Below, in pieces: positions 54,787-64,000 of a stretch of DNA of 64,000 nucleotides. The position numbers and the translations under genes were made by a program. The first letter of the stretch is position 1. Each line of letters begins with the position of its first letter. The DNA comes from Natrinema altunense (GTDB lineage: Archaea > Halobacteriota > Halobacteria > Halobacteriales > Natrialbaceae), in the NCBI RefSeq assembly GCF_000731985.1, contig NZ_JNCS01000001.1, forward strand, positions 248,001-312,000, written 5' to 3'. Under the pieces are notes generated by a model that saw nothing but the letters and a program-made list of their open reading frames with translations, searched no databases and was not told the DNA's origin.

Positions 54787-55713
54787 TCACTCGTACGCTT
54801 GTGGTGGCCTGAGTGCCGCGATGTACTCGGTGCCGTCGTACCGGACGAACCAGTCCCCGGTCTCCTCGTCTCGCTCGAGCGCGGGGTGCGAGAGAAAGCG
54901 GTCGGATAGCGACCGAAACGCGTCGTCCCCCTTATCACCGGTGTACCTGCTCTCCTCGATCGCCTCGGTGACGATTTTCCCCTCGGCGTCCGAAAGCCCG
55001 GTCAGTTCGAACCGATAGTTCGAGCGAAGCCAGGCCAGGAAGTCGTCGTCCGTCGACGCGACGCGCTCGGCTTCGTAATGGTAGGTGTATCCCTGTCTCT
55101 CTTCGGTGCTCGCCAGTTCGACCGGATAGCGCTGTCCGTCCCGGATGACCGCATCGTATTCCATCTCCGGAACGAGGACTGACGCGTTCACCTCCTGTGT
55201 GTCGTAGTATTCGTGAACGGATTCGTACTCCCGGTCCCCGGTTTCCGGCGGGAGAGCGCCACGAAGCGCTGTGCTGTCTTTCTCCGACAGCGTCTCGTAT
55301 TCGACCGCGTTCGTCGCGTCGTCGGACGGCGTCGTCGCCGCGGTGACCCGGACTTCCGCTTCGGTCAACATCCGTTCGACCGTGTTGGTCAGCGAGAGCG
55401 TGTAGTACGCCCCATCGTACTCGAGCGGCCGGTCGACCGACGATCCGGCGTCCGGTATCGCGGGCCGCGGCTGTGGCTCCGGGGAGGGGCTGTTTCGTTT
55501 GTGGGTTCCGCGTTCGATCGTTTCGACGATCGGACGGAGTCTATCGGACGTGGTATCGACTGGGATCGTCCTGACCGCGTTCGAGAGGAGGGCATCGTCG
55601 GCCGTCTCCCGCATCTCCATGTGTGGGCCGTGACCCGAGCAGCCGGCGACCACCGCTGGAACAGTCGCGGCGACTGCACCGAGTACCTGTCTGCGCCGCA
55701 GTGACGGGGACAT
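54787..55713 (-). CDS. Tat lipoprotein, unknown function
   Basis: 308 residues. MSPSLRRRQVLGAVAATVPAVVAGCSG is a Tat signal with a lipobox at VVAGC, so the mature protein starts at Cys and is membrane-anchored outside. The rest is soluble, with TYHYEAERVASTDDDFLAWLRSNYRFELTGLSD and DWFVRYDGTEYIAALR. Not recognised. The start at 55713 lies just before the Arg-Arg pair. Confidence 0.8.
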   Translation of the reverse strand: MSPSLRRRQVLGAVAATVPAVVAGCSGHGPHMEMRETADDALLSNAVRTIPVDTTSDRLRPIVETIERGTHKRNSPSPEPQPRPAIPDAGSSVDRPLEYDGAYYTLSLTNTVERMLTEAEVRVTAATTPSDDATNAVEYETLSEKDSTALRGALPPETGDREYESVHEYYDTQEVNASVLVPEMEYDAVIRDGQRYPVELASTEERQGYTYHYEAERVASTDDDFLAWLRSNYRFELTGLSDAEGKIVTEAIEESRYTGDKGDDAFRSLSDRFLSHPALERDEETGDWFVRYDGTEYIAALRPPQAYE

Positions 55714-55834
55714 ATAGTGTGTCGAACACTATTCGGTCACCGGTAAATGCTTTCCGTCCGAACGGTTCGAGCGGGACGAAAACGGATACTGAGCAGCACA
55801 CCCGAGGCCGTCGTTCGACGGGGCGAGCCGCTCT

Positions 55835-56251
55835 CTAACGGACGATCGTCACCGGAACGGGGGCCCGTCGCGCGACCCGCTCCGCGACGCTGCCGAGTAA
55901 CACCCTCGAGACTCCGGTTCGGCCGTGACTGCCGACGATGATTCGGTCCACGTCGTTGGTCGTCGCGTAGTCGACGATCGCGACGGACGGCTGGCCGACG
56001 ATCGTCTCCGTCTCGAGCGCACAGCCGTAGTCGGCCGCGCGGTCCTCGGCGTCCGCGAGCAGTTCCCGAGCGGCCTCCCGCTGGCGCTCGAGTAACACGT
56101 CCGGGCCGAGGTGTGCCACCTCGCCGTAGCCGCTGTTGGTCGGATCGACGGCGTGGACGGCCGTGAGCGCGTCGTCGGGGTGTTCGGAACACGCGAACTC
56201 GAGTGCCGCCCACCCCGGCTCCGAGTCGTCGAGCGCGACCAGCAGGTGCAT
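55835..56251 (-). CDS. universal stress protein A family
   Basis: 138 residues: MHLLVALDDSEPGWAALEFACSEHPDDALTAVHAV, ending VDRIIVGSHGRTGVSRVLLGSVAERVARRAPVPVTIVR with the complete G-2x-G-9x-G-S motif. One of several Usp genes in the window. The start at 56251 removes an Arg-rich extension. Confidence 0.94.
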   Translation of the reverse strand: MHLLVALDDSEPGWAALEFACSEHPDDALTAVHAVDPTNSGYGEVAHLGPDVLLERQREAARELLADAEDRAADYGCALETETIVGQPSVAIVDYATTNDVDRIIVGSHGRTGVSRVLLGSVAERVARRAPVPVTIVR

Positions 56252-56567
56252 ATCGACCGCTACGGGGAGCACCCACTTGAGTGTCGTCCTCAACCACATT
56301 CGATCGTCCGGGGCTCGGCGGCCCGGTGACTGGCGGCGGAAACGACGAGCGGACATCGGGAAGCGACGCGAGGCGGCCGTCAGTCACCGGCGGCGGTCAC
56401 GATCGACCGCAGCCTGGCTGCGGTCCGACGCCCCGACGGCCGCGGAGGCCGCTCCGGTCACGTCGACGCCGCAGTCGAACGCGTGGGCGACGTCCCGTCG
56501 GTCCGCTCGGCGACGAGTCGACGGTCGGGAAGTTGGCGGCGAAGAACGGGTACTCGATCCCTATTCC
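56252..56567. other. gene-free stretch with one hairpin
   Basis: About 316 bases. A perfect eight-base stem GACCGCAG/CTGCGGTC with a CCTGG loop lies at 56405-56425; no T-tract follows, so terminator function is not shown. Open frames here are Arg/Pro-rich shadows. Confidence 0.45.
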
Positions 56568-56717
56568 TTACTCGGAGTAGCCTTCCTGCAGGAACGCCCC
56601 TTCGGTCTCGTACATCGAGACCAGTTCAGCGATGAGTTCCTCGGCTGATTGCCCGTCCTCGCAGTGACTGTCGAGTCGATCCTTGAGGTCGTCGCTGATC
56701 TCGAGTGTCTGTGTCAT
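56568..56717 (-). CDS. 49-residue ribbon-helix-helix/antitoxin-like protein
   Basis: MTQTLEISDDLKDRLDSHCEDGQSAEELIAELVSMYETEGAFLQEGYSE: a short strand, then two helices, as in small RHH or VapB-like haloarchaeal proteins. No toxin gene flanks it, so a DNA-binding or orphan role is more likely. The start at 56717 is chosen because upstream residues are Arg-rich shadow. Confidence 0.65.
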   Translation of the reverse strand: MTQTLEISDDLKDRLDSHCEDGQSAEELIAELVSMYETEGAFLQEGYSE

Positions 56718-56909
56718 GGTGGGTGAAAACGCGACGCGATCGGAGTCCGATCGAACGCGTCGGCTGTATCGTCGGCCGCTAGCGACAAATAGTCCCGGGT
56801 CGCGCGTGCAGTCGAACCGGACCGTCGTGGATCGGACGGGACGGTCCCGATGGGACGCCGGCACGGGACGGCCGTTCGTTTACCCGGCTGGTCGCGGTAG
56901 AGAGCGGAT

Positions 56910-57149
56910 ATGGCAGTATCACTGACCGACGACGCGGTCGGCAAGACCGTGGTCGACGCCGACGGAAAGAAACTGGGCCTCGTCGCGAAAGTCGAGGACG
57001 GGACAGCCGCGGTCGATCCCGACCCCAGTCTGGCGGAGCACGTGCTCGCCGCCGTCGGCTGGGAGGGGGAAGACGACGAGGACTACGTCGTCACCGAGGA
57101 CATGCTCCAGCGGGTCGACGACGAGGTCGTCCTGCGGGGCGAACTCTAA
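56910..57149 (+). CDS. PRC-barrel-like small protein
   Basis: 79 residues. VGKTVVDADGKKLGLVAKVEDGTAAVDPDPSLAEHVLAAVGWEG shows the short beta strands of a PRC-barrel domain, followed by an acidic YVVTEDMLQRVDDEVVLRGEL end. PRC-barrel proteins act in RNA metabolism or photosystem assembly; for small haloarchaeal forms the role is unknown. Possible promoter AT bases just upstream of 56910. Confidence 0.65.
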   Translation: MAVSLTDDAVGKTVVDADGKKLGLVAKVEDGTAAVDPDPSLAEHVLAAVGWEGEDDEDYVVTEDMLQRVDDEVVLRGEL

Positions 57150-57168
57150 CCCCGAATCGGACGCGGGA

Positions 57169-57960
57169 CTACTCGAGGGACCCGTCGTCGAACGACTGTT
57201 CGCGCCAGGTCGTCCAGTCGTAGAGGCGCTCGAGTTCGCCGCCCTGCTGGCGTATCGCGACGGCCGTATTGAACAGGAAGGCGGCGACGAGCGACGTTCC
57301 GACGAGCCACGTGGCGTCGGCGAGCGCACCGTACCCGGTCGCGTAACTCGTCACCAAGTCGACGAACACGATCGCCGCGACGCAGACGATCGCCGGCAGC
57401 AGGTGCCGGGTCAGCGCGGCGAACGTCGTTCCCTCGTGGACGCGGACGGCCCGAACCCCGTAGAGGACCGCCCACGCGGAGGTGACGACCCAGCCGACCG
57501 CGACAACCAGCCGGGTCGAGGACGTCTCGACGAGGAACGTCCCCCACCAGGCAGCGACGAAGCCGACGATCACGACGTAGTCCGCCCACACGGGCAGCAA
57601 CCGGGAGCGATCGCCCCCGGTCGGCTGGTCGTGGTACATCGCGCGGATCGCCAGCGCGAGAAAGAGGATGAAAAACAGGATCGCGCCGTCGACGAACCGG
57701 CGGATCCAGTCGGGCTCGAGCAACAGCGAGGCGATGCCGGCGACGGCGTAAACGATCGCCGCACCGATCCCGATCAGGAGGTACCACTGTTCGGTGTGCG
57801 CCTCGACCGCGAGGACGTCCCGGACGTAGATCGTCGCGTAATAGAGCAACACCACTGCTGCGACGCCCATCGCGAGATACGCGAACAGCCGTCCGATCGC
57901 GACCGTCGCGGCCGGATCACTGGCATCGAACGTAATCGACGGAATCGGGGCGAACACCAT
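57169..57960 (-). CDS. seven-helix membrane protein next to nirK
   Basis: 263 residues, seven hydrophobic helices: IGRLFAYLAMGVAAVVLLYYATIY; WYLLIGIGAAIVYAVAGIASLLL; FVDGAILFFILFLALAIRAMY; YVVIVGFVAAWWGTFLV; LVVAVGWVVTSAWAVLYGV; LLPAIVCVAAIVFVDLVTSYA; WLVGTSLVAAFLFNTAVAI. Helix 7 has no Lys, so it is not a retinal protein. The start at 57960 (MVFAPIPS) is preferred to a GTG at 58044. It lies 114 bases downstream of nirK on the same strand. Not recognised. Confidence 0.65.
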   Translation of the reverse strand: MVFAPIPSITFDASDPAATVAIGRLFAYLAMGVAAVVLLYYATIYVRDVLAVEAHTEQWYLLIGIGAAIVYAVAGIASLLLEPDWIRRFVDGAILFFILFLALAIRAMYHDQPTGGDRSRLLPVWADYVVIVGFVAAWWGTFLVETSSTRLVVAVGWVVTSAWAVLYGVRAVRVHEGTTFAALTRHLLPAIVCVAAIVFVDLVTSYATGYGALADATWLVGTSLVAAFLFNTAVAIRQQGGELERLYDWTTWREQSFDDGSLE

Positions 57961-58074
57961 CGGGTGCAACTGGCGTCCGAACCGGTATAAGTATACAGCA
58001 CCGTTTCCGGGGAACGGGAAGGCACCGACGGATCCGGTCCGCACGCGACTACTCGAGCGGGCGGGCGGGTGCCG

Positions 58075-59163
58075 TTACGGATCTGCGTCGTAGATGTCTC
58101 GGGTGGGGTCGCCGGTGACGTCGACGACGCCGAGGGCGCCGCGGCGAGCGGCGCGGGTGAGGGCGTGGTCGACGATCTTGACGGGGCCGGGGACGGGGAA
58201 CTCCATTTCGGCCGCGGCGGTGGTGCCGGGGGCGACGGGTGCGGTTTCGACGTTGCGGTCGGGGTCGGTCAGGAGGTCGCCGTCGCGGTAGAAACGGCTC
58301 CAGACGTTGCCGATGGCGTGCCAGGAACTCAGGAGGTTCGGGCCGCCGTTGGCGAAGTACACCCGGGCTGTTTCGCCGGTGTTGGCCGCCATGGGGACGC
58401 CGCCGTCGGGGGTGAAGCCGTAGGCTTGGCCGTTGAAGACGACGTAGGTCGGCTCCTCTTTGAGCATCGCATCGAAGTCGAAGCCGTGGTGGCCCTCCTC
58501 GCCGAGGTCGCCGTCCGTGTAGATCTCGTGCTGGCCGAGGTAGAACTCGTTGTCGACCTCGGGGAGACCGTCCTCGGGTTCGACGAGGATCGAGCCGAAC
58601 ATGCCCGCGCTGATGTGCTGGTCCATGTTCGGGATCGCGCAGTGGTAGATGAACACCCCCGCGTAGTCAGCCGTGAAGCTGATCTGGGTAGGGTCGTCGC
58701 CGGGCGCGATCGTGGTCGCGTCGGCCCCGCCGCCGGGGCCGTAGACCGCGTGGAAGTCCATGTTGTGGGCGGCCACGTTCAGGTCATCCGGCACGTCGAA
58801 GGTCAGGTTCACCCGATCACCACGGCGAACCCGGAGCATCGGTCCCGGCACCTGCCCCTCGAAGGTCATGTACTCGAAGGTGACCCCCGGCTCGATCTCC
58901 GCGGTCACTCGCTCGGTCCGAATCGTGACGTCGTGTTCGCGGGGCTCGTCCCAGTCGACTGGATCCGGGATGTCCGTAGGGTCCCGCGCGATACGATCGA
59001 CGTCGACGGACTTGGCCGCCGGTAGCCCGCTCTCAGCCGCCGGCTCGTTGCCTTCCGTACTGCTCCCCTGTGTGTCGCCACCGAGACAGCCGGCGACTGC
59101 TAACGCGCCGGTTGCCCCGATCCCCTGCAATACGCGCCGTCGGTTGAGTTGTGGTTGGGTCAT
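58075..59163 (-). CDS. nirK: copper-containing nitrite reductase NirK
   Basis: 362 residues. Tat lipobox N-terminus (RRRVLQGIGATGALAVAGC). Two cupredoxin domains. Type 1 copper: His133, Cys175, His183, Met188 (FIYHCAIPNMDQHISAGM). Type 2: His138, His174 and His333 (VDHALTRA). Catalytic Asp136 and His282 (SSWHAIG) are kept. It reduces nitrite to NO on the outer side of the membrane in denitrification. No nor or nos genes are in the window. The start at 59163 fits the Tat motif. Confidence 0.95.
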   Translation of the reverse strand: MTQPQLNRRRVLQGIGATGALAVAGCLGGDTQGSSTEGNEPAAESGLPAAKSVDVDRIARDPTDIPDPVDWDEPREHDVTIRTERVTAEIEPGVTFEYMTFEGQVPGPMLRVRRGDRVNLTFDVPDDLNVAAHNMDFHAVYGPGGGADATTIAPGDDPTQISFTADYAGVFIYHCAIPNMDQHISAGMFGSILVEPEDGLPEVDNEFYLGQHEIYTDGDLGEEGHHGFDFDAMLKEEPTYVVFNGQAYGFTPDGGVPMAANTGETARVYFANGGPNLLSSWHAIGNVWSRFYRDGDLLTDPDRNVETAPVAPGTTAAAEMEFPVPGPVKIVDHALTRAARRGALGVVDVTGDPTRDIYDADP

Positions 59164-59524
59164 CGTTCTTCCCCTCGAGTAAGCGTATGGTAGACGTACG
59201 TTCAATAGTATCGACGGTTCCCGTGGAACGGTAACCGATTCGGCGATTCCCCGTATATCGTGGGTGATTATATACTCCCGCGAGGGACGGCCCCTCTTGG
59301 CGATGAAGTGGCACTCGCGGGCGGTCACGCAATGACTACTGATGACGATCGTCACCGATCCCGAGGGGACACTCGAGCGACTCGACGATCGGGAACCGTC
59401 AGTCGGCCGCTACCGACGCCGGATGCGGTCCGCGTGTCGGTCTCCGGGTTCGACAGTGCGGGGAGGCGTAGACGCGCTGTTCGAGGCGGGAGATGGGCGG
59501 TCGAAGCCGGTCATCGAGGTGGCG
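59164..59524. other. intergenic region upstream of nirK
   Basis: 361 bases. Nearest nirK it holds the candidate promoter elements (59203-59274). The rest has only shadow frames and no visible gene. Confidence 0.5.
59203..59236 (-). promoter_or_regulatory. candidate promoter and operator of nirK
   Basis: A TATA-like GATACTATTG at 59204-59213 is preceded by the inverted repeat GTTCC-CGT-GGAAC (59217-59229), itself between GGTT/AACC arms (59216-59236). The palindrome sits just upstream of the TATA box, a usual place for an archaeal activator site. It is not the CGAAC-N4-GTTCG motif described for haloarchaeal NarO. A stronger TATATA lies at 59268-59274. Confidence 0.4.
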
Positions 59525-60472
59525 TCAGTCGGCGGCCTGGCGCTCCTGGAGGGCGGCTTGAACGTCGTCGTACCGTTCGAACCGATCGGCACCGATGTAA
59601 TCGACGGTATCCTGGAGGTACTGGACGAGTTGTGACCCGATCTTCTGTTGGTCGTAGCCGTCGAAGGGCTGCTCGTCGTAGAGGGGATCGGCAAGCAGCC
59701 GGTTTTCGACGTACCGCTCGATTCGCGGTTCGTAGACGTCCGCGACGATGTCGGGTTCGGCCACGGCCAGTTGTTGTAAGATCCAGCGTCCGTTTTCGAT
59801 GTGTCGCGTCTCGTCCTGCCGGACCTTGCCGATCGCCGCCTGGAACGACTCGAGGACGACCTCGCGGCCCATCTCCGCGGCTTTCAGTTCGATCATCTGG
59901 TCGAAACTCAGGTAACCGCCGCGGGCGAGTTGTGCCTCGACGATGCCCATGTAGTTCAGGTAGGCCTCGCCGAGCGTGTAGACGAGTTCGGTTCGGTCGC
60001 CGCCGTCGATCGCCGCCAACAGGTCGTCCGCGGTGTCGTAGAGGTCGTCCGTGCTGTATCCCTGTTCCTGATACCCGCCCTCGCGGTAGGGGGTCGTCTC
60101 CTGCGTCCCGAACACCTCCTCGAAGTAGCGGCTGAAGAAGTCGGTGTGTTTGGCCTCCTCGTAGACCTGCTGGGCAAGGTACATCTCCTCTTGGACGGTA
60201 TCGAAGGGCATCTCGTCGTTGGGGAGCGCGTCAAGCGCCATCATGTACGGCGCGAGCGTCCGCGTGACGTCCTCTTCGCCGTCGTAAAACCCGGAGCACG
60301 TCGCGAGGAACCGCTGTCGCTCCGCCTCGGAGAACCGGTTCCAGTCGTCTCGATCCCCGTCGAGATCGTACTCGTCGGGGTCCCACGTTCCCTCACGCTT
60401 GCCCTTGCGATAGAGTTCGTACGACTTCTCGCGCTCGCCGTAGTCGACCGTCATGTGTTGACGGTACGACAT
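59525..60472 (-). CDS. R2-like diiron/Mn-Fe ferritin-fold oxidase
   Basis: 315 residues related to ribonucleotide reductase beta subunits and R2-like ligand-binding oxidases. Two ExxH pairs are visible: EEAKHTDFFSRYF and DETRHIENGRW, each preceded by a Glu-containing helix (MPFDTVQEEMYLAQQVY and FDQMIELKAAEMGREVV). It lacks a large-subunit neighbour (no nrdA or nrdJ nearby), which favours an R2lox-type role over nucleotide reduction. The start could be 60472 (MSYRQH), 60478 or 60454. It is upstream of nirK in the same orientation but about 360 bases away. Confidence 0.85.
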   Translation of the reverse strand: MSYRQHMTVDYGEREKSYELYRKGKREGTWDPDEYDLDGDRDDWNRFSEAERQRFLATCSGFYDGEEDVTRTLAPYMMALDALPNDEMPFDTVQEEMYLAQQVYEEAKHTDFFSRYFEEVFGTQETTPYREGGYQEQGYSTDDLYDTADDLLAAIDGGDRTELVYTLGEAYLNYMGIVEAQLARGGYLSFDQMIELKAAEMGREVVLESFQAAIGKVRQDETRHIENGRWILQQLAVAEPDIVADVYEPRIERYVENRLLADPLYDEQPFDGYDQQKIGSQLVQYLQDTVDYIGADRFERYDDVQAALQERQAAD

Positions 60473-60573
60473 TACCATAGATGAACGTTCGGAAATGTGT
60501 CCTGTATAACACGTTCCGGGCGCAAAACGCACCGGCGCGGCGAGTCCGTCTACTGGACGTGGCGTTCGCTCGG

Positions 60574-61077
60574 CTACTCGGACCCCGAATCGGCCGCCGC
60601 GGCCGCGGTCTCGACCATCGTTTCCCGCTCGTCGAAGTACACCGGTGCGTCGGCGTCGGCCTCGAACTCGATGATTCGGGTCAGTGCCTCCTGTCCGTCG
60701 TCGACGGTCGAAGCCAACTCCTCGGCCAGTTCGGTGTAGCCGGCCGCCAGTTCCTGAAACGCCTGCATGCGGGCCTGTTTCGCCTCGACGAGGAGTTGCT
60801 TTTCCTCGAGTTCCGCCTGTAGGTCCTCGATCGCCGCGACGTCGACCTCGCTGGCGTCGGGCACGTCCGCGGTCGAGGGCGTTTCGGTCGCCGCCACCTC
60901 GTCGGGCAACGCCTCGAGTCGCGACCGAATCTCGGCCATCTCCTGGTCGATCTCGTCGAGGAGGGCGTCGGCCTCGTCGTTCATCGTCTCGACACTGCCC
61001 GAAAGCAGGCCCGCCTGGGTGCGACAGTACTCGACGCAGTCCTCGACCGCGAGTGCGTCCGCGGTGTCGTCGCTCAT
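60574..61077 (-). CDS. coiled-coil acidic protein, unknown
   Basis: 167 residues. VEDCVEYCRTQAGLLSGSVETMNDEADALLDEIDQEMAEIRSRLEAL and VAAIEDLQAELEEKQLLVEAKQARMQAFQELAAGYTELAEELASTVDDGQEALTRIIEFEAD form two long helices around a disordered Pro/Thr linker. No enzyme motif. The start at 61077 fits the haloarchaeal MSDDTADAL type. It lies 101 bases upstream of the R2-like gene in the same orientation. Confidence 0.7.
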   Translation of the reverse strand: MSDDTADALAVEDCVEYCRTQAGLLSGSVETMNDEADALLDEIDQEMAEIRSRLEALPDEVAATETPSTADVPDASEVDVAAIEDLQAELEEKQLLVEAKQARMQAFQELAAGYTELAEELASTVDDGQEALTRIIEFEADADAPVYFDERETMVETAAAAADSGSE

Positions 61078-61281
61078 AGTCGGCTTTGGGGCTGCCGGCC
61101 GAAGACACTTTGGTGCGGCCGTCGCCGCTCGGAGGTGACGGAGACGCGAACGGCGTCGGAACACGGTCCTCGAGGGGACGGGCGACACAGCGCGACGGAA
61201 GCGACCGGTGCCACAGCGTGGGACCGCGAGAACCCGCCGATTGAAGGCATCGGTCCCGCCACACGTAACCTGTAACACGGG

Positions 61282-61929
61282 ATGCTCCATCCAGACACGC
61301 TCACAACCCTGACCACCCTTCGATCGCATGGTCCTGCAGCCGTCACCCCGAGCGACCTCGAGAACGTCGTCACGAATCCCGCGACGCCCGAGGAACTGGC
61401 GCTCGCGTTCGGACTCTACGTTCTCGGAACGATCGCTATCGGGGCGGTCGTTCTCGCCGTGTCCCAGTCGTCGGTCCGGCGGCTCGAGACCCGGATCGTC
61501 GAGCGTCCGGTACCCACGGGCGTGATCGGCATCGGCGTCCTGGTCGGCGGCGGTGTCGCGTTCGCGGTCGTCACCGCCACTGCGTCGTACCTCGTCGCGG
61601 CCGGTGTGCCGGCATCGGTCGGTACCGGACTCGAGGCGCTGGCGCTCGCGTTCCCGATCGGGCTGACAGTCGCCAACACCGTCGGCGTCATCGTCCTCGG
61701 CTCGAGGCTGCTCCGGCGGGTCGGCCGAGGACCGAAACCGAACCTGTGGCTCGCGCTCGCCGTCGGAGCGATCACGGTCAACGTCCTCTATCTGCTTCCG
61801 GTGGTAAACGTCGTCACCGTCATCGGGCTGGTGGCCGTCGCGACCGGGGCGATCGCCGGCCAGTGGTGGCACGATCGCCGGGAGAGTCAGTCCGATTCGA
61901 CGCCGCGGGAGCGTTCGGCGGACGGGTAA
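61282..61929 (+). CDS. multi-pass membrane protein, unknown
   Basis: 215 residues. About five helices: [113 protein letters not shown], then a polar tail. Not recognised. The start at 61282 is the first ATG; no other gene is close in the same orientation before uvrA. Confidence 0.68.
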   Translation: MLHPDTLTTLTTLRSHGPAAVTPSDLENVVTNPATPEELALAFGLYVLGTIAIGAVVLAVSQSSVRRLETRIVERPVPTGVIGIGVLVGGGVAFAVVTATASYLVAAGVPASVGTGLEALALAFPIGLTVANTVGVIVLGSRLLRRVGRGPKPNLWLALAVGAITVNVLYLLPVVNVVTVIGLVAVATGAIAGQWWHDRRESQSDSTPRERSADG

Positions 61930-62058
61930 ATGTTTAGTGGTAACGTGTGTCTTGCTATTGCCCTTTCAGACTCGTTAAGTCCCTGCGGCCACTGACTCGG
62001 ATACAATGAATCCGGAACCGCGTCGACAGCAGAGACAGTCCCGAGTTGCGATCGAACG

Positions 62059-64000
<1,942 letters not shown>

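Noticed and set aside
56405-56425. Hairpin as transcription terminator
   Set aside because: No T-rich run follows, and archaeal termination mainly uses T-tracts rather than hairpins.

Overview
The window is high-GC DNA from a halophilic archaeon. The predicted proteins are acidic, several genes have a TATA-like element about 25-30 bases before the start codon (leaderless transcription), and many families are typical of Halobacteria: Kae1-Bud32 fusion, S24e/S27ae pair, EF-1alpha with S10, bacterio-opsin-activator-type HTH regulators, HalOD1, DUF5808, ThiD-ThiN fusion, Tat lipoproteins and PGF-CTERM. Gene content suggests the Natrialbales (Natrinema/Haloterrigena-like); that placement is an inference.

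Layout. 1-6.6 kb: SDR dehydrogenase (cut by the left edge), a small Cys-rich protein, mutS, then a disturbed stretch: a membrane-protein gene split by a roughly 513-bp element with IS200/IS605-like palindromic ends, a CsaA-like gene that seems to have lost its middle, and an 80-bp palindromic repeat. 6.6-15.3 kb: ABC-2 exporter, two convergent long Usp-type proteins, an APC permease, F420-type oxidoreductase with thiD-thiN, and an AIR-synthase/HypE-like protein. 15.6-25.3 kb: an H-NOX haem sensor overlapping a methyl-accepting transducer, a DapA-family aldolase, a MOT1-like transporter, a small protein/PIN-like pair, IMPDH/GMPR, ITPase, cupin, a Bat-type regulator and a lone nuoCD. 25.4-32.1 kb: DUF5808, kae1-bud32, S27ae, S24e, a beta-propeller protein, a second Bat-type regulator, a FemAB-like acetyltransferase, HalOD1 and a zinc-ribbon protein.

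32.1-36.1 kb is an accessory island of lower GC on the 3' side of a tRNA-Ala gene. It holds small membrane proteins, a partial tandem duplication with a decayed paralogue, a duplicated promoter block and a promoter-preceded structured element that may be a new small RNA. 36.1-42.9 kb returns to core genes: rhomboid, S10, EF-1alpha, homoserine dehydrogenase with ACT partner, NifU-type protein and a Tat/PGF-CTERM LVIVD protein.

42.9-64 kb: ROK glucokinase, tandem Usp genes, an SDR whose 3' end is repeated on the far side of a 420-bp AT-rich insert, DUF2071, YqcI/YcgG, isochorismatase, CoaD, ZIP transporter, a TrkA-domain potassium channel, geranylgeranyl reductase, Tat lipoprotein, copper nitrite reductase NirK with a 7-TM neighbour, an R2-like diiron protein, a coiled-coil protein and the 5' part of uvrA. 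The genes most likely to work together are H-NOX/transducer (gas-sensing taxis), ACT/hom, thiD-thiN/F420 oxidoreductase, the ABC-2 ATPase/permease, and the APC permease/Usp pair.
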